In this document: positions 5,496 through 8,952 of the stretch, piece after piece
Layout: every line of letters starts with the position of its first letter
Position numbering within the stretch: position 1 is the first letter of the stretch
NCBI GenBank assembly: GCA_964644025.1
Contig: CAZXVW010000179.1
Span: 1-8,952 of the forward strand
DNA: 8,952 bases
Reading direction: 5' to 3'
DNA from: CAZXVW01 sp964644025
Lineage (GTDB): Bacteria > Acidobacteriota > Terriglobia > Bryobacterales > Bryobacteraceae
Position numbers and translations under genes: made by a program
The notes under the pieces: model-generated
Told to the model about the DNA's origin: nothing
Seen by the model: only the letters and a program-made list of their open reading frames with translations
Database searches by the model: none

Positions 5496-6689
5496 ATGAG
5501 AAAAACGAAGGCGATCGCATGGCTTTCGGTAATCGGCGGGCTGACCGTCATGATGGCGGCTTGTACAAACAACAACGGCGCCGGCGTCATCCGGATCTCC
5601 GGCAATATCGAGATGACGGAAGTGAAAGTTGCCTTCAAGATCTCCGGGAAGCTGGTGGAGCGGAACGCGGATGAGGGAGACCTGGTCGAGAAAGGCGACG
5701 TTATCGCCCGGCTCGATTCCGAGCAGTTACTCCGCCAGCGGGACGAAGCCGCCGCCGTGTTGACCGCCGCGCAGTCCGGACTCCGGCAACTGCTCACCGC
5801 AATTGACTTGCAGCGGGAGACGCTGGAAGGGCAGGTCGCCGAACGGAAAGCCCAACTGCGGGACCTGTCGGCGCAATTGGCCGCCCTCGAGGCCGGCTCG
5901 CGCAAGCAGGAGATCCGCCAGAGCCGGGCCCGGGTCGAACAGGCCGAGACCGAGTTCCAGCAGGCCGAGGCCGACTGGAAGCGGGCCCGGTCTCTTTACC
6001 AGAGCGACGACATCTCCCGCGCCCAGTACGATCAGTTTGAAGCCCGCTACCGCGCTTCCCAGGCGCAGCTCGAACAGGCCCGGCAGATGCTCGCGCTGGT
6101 CGAGGAAGGGCCGCGGAAGCAAACCATCGAGTCGGCGCGGGCGCGCGTCGAGCAGGCGCGGGCCGCCGTGCGGCTGGCCGAGGCGCAGCGGCTCGAGCTG
6201 AAACGCAAGCAGCAGGAGGTGGACACCCGCCGGGCCGAAATCGCCCGCGCCAGGGCTCGGCTCGCGCTGGTGGAATCGCAGCTCGACGACGCCGTGGCGG
6301 TGGCGCCGGTCAGCGGCATCGTGCTCTCCAAGTCCGCCGAAGTGGGCGAGGTGCTGGCTGCGGGGACTCCCGTGCTGACCATCGGCGACCTCGAACGCCC
6401 CTGGCTCCGGGGCTACATCAACGAGCAGGATCTCGGGCGCGTGAAAATCGGCTCGAAAGCCAGAGTCACCACGGACTCGTTTCCCGGCAAGGTCTACCCG
6501 GGCACGGTGAGCTTCATCTCCTCGGAAGCCGAGTTCACCCCCAAGCAGATTCAAACCGAGGAGGAGAGGGTGAAGCTGGTCTACCGCATCAAGATCGACG
6601 TGGAGAACCCGAACCAGGAACTGAAGCTCAACATGCCGGTGGAGGCGGAAATCCTGGCGAGCGGCGATAGGGCGGCAGAAGGCGGTTAG
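5496..6689 (+). CDS. ybhG: YbhG-like periplasmic adaptor (HlyD/membrane fusion family), probable lipoprotein
   Basis: Links the inner-membrane ABC transporter to the outer-membrane channel. In the 397-residue product a signal segment ends in VMMAAC, giving a plausible lipobox with Cys23 as the lipidated residue (Met at -3 is less usual). After it come the first lipoyl half (about 32-75, with SGNIEMTEVKVAFKISGKL), a long coiled-coil hairpin (about 76-265), the second lipoyl half (APVSGIVLSKSAEVGEVL, about 270-290) and a beta-barrel/membrane-proximal part. SEAEFTPKQIQTEEE and LVYRIKIDV near the end closely resemble E. coli YbhG. It is longer than the 332-residue YbhG, mostly in the hairpin. ATG 5496 is chosen over the in-frame GTG 5454 because it exposes the signal; its ribosome binding site is weak, while a strong AGGAGG (5471-5476) lies 19 bases away. 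Confidence 0.9.
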   Translation: MRKTKAIAWLSVIGGLTVMMAACTNNNGAGVIRISGNIEMTEVKVAFKISGKLVERNADEGDLVEKGDVIARLDSEQLLRQRDEAAAVLTAAQSGLRQLLTAIDLQRETLEGQVAERKAQLRDLSAQLAALEAGSRKQEIRQSRARVEQAETEFQQAEADWKRARSLYQSDDISRAQYDQFEARYRASQAQLEQARQMLALVEEGPRKQTIESARARVEQARAAVRLAEAQRLELKRKQQEVDTRRAEIARARARLALVESQLDDAVAVAPVSGIVLSKSAEVGEVLAAGTPVLTIGDLERPWLRGYINEQDLGRVKIGSKARVTTDSFPGKVYPGTVSFISSEAEFTPKQIQTEEERVKLVYRIKIDVENPNQELKLNMPVEAEILASGDRAAEGG

Positions 6690-6696
6690 CCCGGCC

Positions 6697-7482
6697 ATGA
6701 TCCGGACCGAAAACCTGACCCGGCGCTTCGGCTCGCTGACCGTGGTGGACCGGCTCAATCTGCAGGTCGCCAAGGGAGAAATCTTCGGGCTGGTTGGACC
6801 GGACGGGGCGGGGAAGACCACCACGCTGCGGATGCTTTGCGGCCTGCTGGACCCGACCGAGGGCGGCGCCGTCGTGGCCGGTCACGACGTGCGGAACGAA
6901 CCCGACCGCGTCAAGGACCAGATCGGTTACATGGCCCAGCGCTTCGGACTTTATGGGGATCTCACCGTCGCCGAGAACATGAACTTCTACGCCGACCTGT
7001 TCGGCATCAGCAAAGCCGAACGCCGGCGGCTGCTGCCGCGCCTGCTCCAGATGACGCGCATGGCCCCGTTCGGCAGTCGCCGGGCCGGCCGGCTCTCCGG
7101 CGGAATGAAACAGAAACTGGCCCTGATGTGCACTCTGCTTCACCGGCCCCGCCTCCTGCTGCTCGACGAGCCGACCACCGGCGTGGACCCGGTCTCCCGG
7201 CGGGATTTCTGGGTGATTCTCGAGCAGCTTGTCGCCGATGGAATCACCGTTTTCCTTACTACCTCGTACCTGGACGAGGCCGAGCGGTGCGGCCGCATCG
7301 GGTTGTTGCACCAGGGGCGGCTGGTTCGTTGTGCGCCGCCGGAGGAATTGAAGCGCGAGTTCAGCGAGCGCGGCTGCAGGGTCCGCCGGGTGGGTGAGAA
7401 AGAACCGGTCCGGCCGGCCGAGCCGACGCTCGAGGATGCCTTCATCGCCTTCATCCAGGAGCAGACCGGAGAGGAAACATGA
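6697..7482 (+). CDS. ybhF: ABC transporter ATPase, equivalent to the YbhF N-terminal half
   Basis: Cytoplasmic nucleotide-binding subunit powering the ABC-2 exporter. In the 261-residue product: Walker A GPDGAGKTT (34-42), Q-loop YMAQRFGLY with Gln81, canonical signature LSGGMKQ (133-139), Walker B LLLLDE (153-158) and D-loop. The H-loop reads LTTSYLDEAE, so Ser190 replaces the usual His. The Asp in Walker A and the TSYLDEAE wording are also, from memory, those of the first ABC domain of E. coli YbhF, so this looks like that half as a free-standing gene and not a random mutation. The tail TLEDAFIAFIQE matches the usual C-terminus of the family. It begins 7 bases after the adaptor and overlaps the next ATPase by ATGA. 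It probably acts as a heterodimer with that protein. Confidence 0.93.
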   Translation: MIRTENLTRRFGSLTVVDRLNLQVAKGEIFGLVGPDGAGKTTTLRMLCGLLDPTEGGAVVAGHDVRNEPDRVKDQIGYMAQRFGLYGDLTVAENMNFYADLFGISKAERRRLLPRLLQMTRMAPFGSRRAGRLSGGMKQKLALMCTLLHRPRLLLLDEPTTGVDPVSRRDFWVILEQLVADGITVFLTTSYLDEAERCGRIGLLHQGRLVRCAPPEELKREFSERGCRVRRVGEKEPVRPAEPTLEDAFIAFIQEQTGEET

Positions 7483-8228
7483 CCAGCGGCGCGCCCATGG
7501 TGGTGCTCGACAACCTGGTGAAGCGCTTCGGCGATTTCGTGGCGGTGGATCACGTCAGTTGCACGATCGCCCGCGGCGAGGTTTTCGGTCTGCTCGGGCC
7601 GAATGGCGCCGGCAAGTCCACCACGATCCGCATTCTCTGCGGCCTGCTTACTCCGAGCGAAGGTAAGGCCCTGGTCGGGGGAATCGACGTTGGCACGGAC
7701 CCGGAAAGGGTTCGCCAGAATATCGGCTACATGTCGCAGAAGTTCTCCCTGTACGACGACTTGACCGTCGAGGAGAACATCGACTTCTTCGCCGGCGTCT
7801 ACGGCGTCCCGAACCACCGGCGCCAGGAGCGTAAGGAGTACGCGCTGCGCATCTCCAGGCTCGAGGAGCACCGCGGCACGATGACGCACCTGCTGGCCGG
7901 CGGCTGGAAGCAGCGCCTGGCGCTCGGCTGCGCCATCTTGCACGAACCGCCGGTACTGTTCCTCGACGAACCCACCTCCGGCGTCGACCCGATCGCCCGG
8001 CGAAACTTCTGGGACCTGATCTACGAATTGGCCGCCGCCGGCCAGACCATCCTCGTGACCACGCACTACATGGAGGAAGCCGAGTACTGTCACCGGCTCG
8101 CGCTCATGAACCAGGGGAGGATGATCGCCCTGGGTTCGCCGGCCGAGTTGAAACAGCGGGAAGGGTTGGCTTCGGTGGAGGCAGTGTTCGTGGCCATGAT
8201 CGAGCGGCAGGAGGCGCGCGGTCAATGA
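7479..8228 (+). CDS. ybhF: ABC transporter ATPase, equivalent to the YbhF C-terminal half
   Basis: Second nucleotide-binding subunit of the exporter, 249 residues. Motifs: Walker A GPNGAGKST (40-48), Q-loop YMSQKFSLY with Gln87, Walker B VLFLDE (159-164), TSGVDP, and an intact H-loop His196 in VTTHYMEEAEYC. The signature is altered to LAGGWKQ (139-145), with Ala140 in place of the conserved Ser. VKRFGDFVAVDHV near the start and FFAGVYGV resemble the second ABC domain of E. coli YbhF, which also has a non-canonical signature. The ATG overlaps the previous stop (ATGA) and is preceded by GGAGAGG (7468-7474) at 4 bases. The stop overlaps the permease start in the same way. Together with the preceding ATPase it would form one canonical and one impaired ATP site. 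Confidence 0.93.
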   Translation: MTSGAPMVVLDNLVKRFGDFVAVDHVSCTIARGEVFGLLGPNGAGKSTTIRILCGLLTPSEGKALVGGIDVGTDPERVRQNIGYMSQKFSLYDDLTVEENIDFFAGVYGVPNHRRQERKEYALRISRLEEHRGTMTHLLAGGWKQRLALGCAILHEPPVLFLDEPTSGVDPIARRNFWDLIYELAAAGQTILVTTHYMEEAEYCHRLALMNQGRMIALGSPAELKQREGLASVEAVFVAMIERQEARGQ

Positions 8229-8952
8229 GCCGCCGGCGCACCTGGGCCATTGCGAGGAAGGAATTCCTTCACATTGTCCGCGACCCGCGCAGCCTCGTCA
8301 TGGCCCTGGCGGTGCCGCTGGTGATGCTGCTGCTGTTCGGCTACGCGCTCACGCTGGACGTGGACCGGATTCCGACGCTCGTTTACGACTCGGACCAGAG
8401 CCCGCAAAGCCGGGAGTTGATCGAGCTGTTTCACGGCTCCCGCTATTTTCAGATCACCGGTTATGCCGATGATTACCGGACGATCGAACGCGAGATCGAC
8501 GACGGCCGTATTCTCATGGGCCTGGTGATCCCGGTCGATTATTCCCAGGATTTGTTGGCCGGCCGCGAAGCCAGGGTGCAGATCCTGCTCGACGGCAGCG
8601 ATTCCAACACGGCGGGCATCGCGTTCGGCTACGCGGAGGCGGTGTTGGCCGCGCACGCGGCGCGCGTGCGGGCCGAGGCCCAGCGCCGCACGATGGGGCG
8701 CTCGATCCACCCCCCGGTCGAGACCCGGCCGCGGGTCTGGTACAACCACACGCTGGAATCGAAGAACTACATCGTGCCCGGCCTGATCGCCGTGATCCTG
8801 ATGGTGATCGCCTCGCTGCTGACCTCGCTGACGGTGGCCCGGGAATGGGAAATGGGGACTATGGAGCAGGTGCTCTCCACCCCTCTCCGGCCGGCCGAGA
8901 TGCTGATTGGCAAGATGCTGGCGTATTTTACGCTGGGCATCGCCGATACCGC
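8225..8952 (+). CDS. ybhS: YbhS-like ABC-2 type permease, N-terminal part (cut by window edge)
   Basis: Inner-membrane subunit through which the substrate passes. 242 codons are visible and the frame stays open at the right edge. The layout is typical of the large-loop ABC-2 group: a basic cytoplasmic start with ARKEFLHIVRDPRSL (coupling-helix region), a first membrane segment at about 24-44 (ending LLLFGYALTL), a long periplasmic domain (about 45-180) and a second membrane segment at about 184-204. The conserved cytoplasmic motif VAREWEMGTMEQVLSTPLRP follows (204-223), then the start of a third segment. GLVIPVDYSQ, DGSDSNTA and the REWE-GTMEQ motif parallel E. coli YbhS. AGGAGG (8209-8214) lies 10 bases before the ATG, which overlaps the ATPase stop. 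A second permease (YbhR-like) is expected just beyond the window. Confidence 0.93.
   Translation, partial: MSRRRTWAIARKEFLHIVRDPRSLVMALAVPLVMLLLFGYALTLDVDRIPTLVYDSDQSPQSRELIELFHGSRYFQITGYADDYRTIEREIDDGRILMGLVIPVDYSQDLLAGREARVQILLDGSDSNTAGIAFGYAEAVLAAHAARVRAEAQRRTMGRSIHPPVETRPRVWYNHTLESKNYIVPGLIAVILMVIASLLTSLTVAREWEMGTMEQVLSTPLRPAEMLIGKMLAYFTLGIADT

Noticed and set aside
5727..6824. Long minus-strand open frame opposite the adaptor and first ATPase (365 codons)
   Set aside because: Its translation is a low-complexity Leu/Gly/Pro/Arg mirror of the coiled-coil gene, without family motifs; it is a codon-bias shadow.
7260..7290. H-loop Ser in the first ATPase as a sequencing error or inactivating mutation
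   Set aside because: The surrounding TSYLDEAE wording is that of the first ABC domain of YbhF, so the substitution appears to be a family trait.

Overview
The window is high-GC bacterial chromosome with almost every gene on the + strand. It has two blocks: a ribosome/translation cluster (1-3298) and a drug-efflux type operon (about 3448 to the right edge). The order rpsI-rpsB-tsf-pyrH-frr, the short EF-Ts, the S2 with an acidic Ala/Pro tail and the GC-rich codon use fit Acidobacteriota (Solibacter/Bryobacter-like). That assignment is inference, because other phyla share parts of this order.

Region 1 (1-3298): the end of ribosomal protein S9 (rpsI) is followed by a 241-base leader holding a strong 10-bp hairpin just before the rpsB ribosome binding site. 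Then come rpsB (TTG start), tsf, pyrH and frr, with gaps of 60, 69 and 12 bases. They supply a 30S protein, the EF-Tu nucleotide exchange factor, UMP kinase and the ribosome recycling factor. All look intact.

Region 2 (3299-3487): this gap has no gene and no convincing intrinsic terminator. It ends in a near-consensus sigma-70 promoter (TTGACA, 16 bases, TATAAT). Two copies of a 12-bp imperfect palindrome overlap the -10 box and the start codon of the next gene, as expected for an autoregulated TetR-type repressor.

Region 3 (3488-8952): a TetR-family regulator, a TolC-type outer-membrane channel, a YbhG-like periplasmic adaptor that looks like a lipoprotein, two ABC ATPases and the start of a YbhS-like ABC-2 permease (cut by the window edge). 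Three junctions are ATGA overlaps. This is the E. coli cecR/ybhG-ybhF-ybhS-ybhR arrangement with two differences: the tandem ATPase YbhF is split into two genes, and an outer-membrane channel gene is built in. The predicted product is a complete inner membrane-periplasm-outer membrane exporter under its own repressor. The two ATPases are degenerate in complementary motifs, so one composite ATP site should be canonical and the other impaired.

I see no mobile element, CRISPR array, tRNA or rRNA, and no wholly new system. The most interesting items are the tandem operator with a nearly leaderless repressor mRNA, the asymmetric split ATPase pair, and the rpsB leader hairpin.
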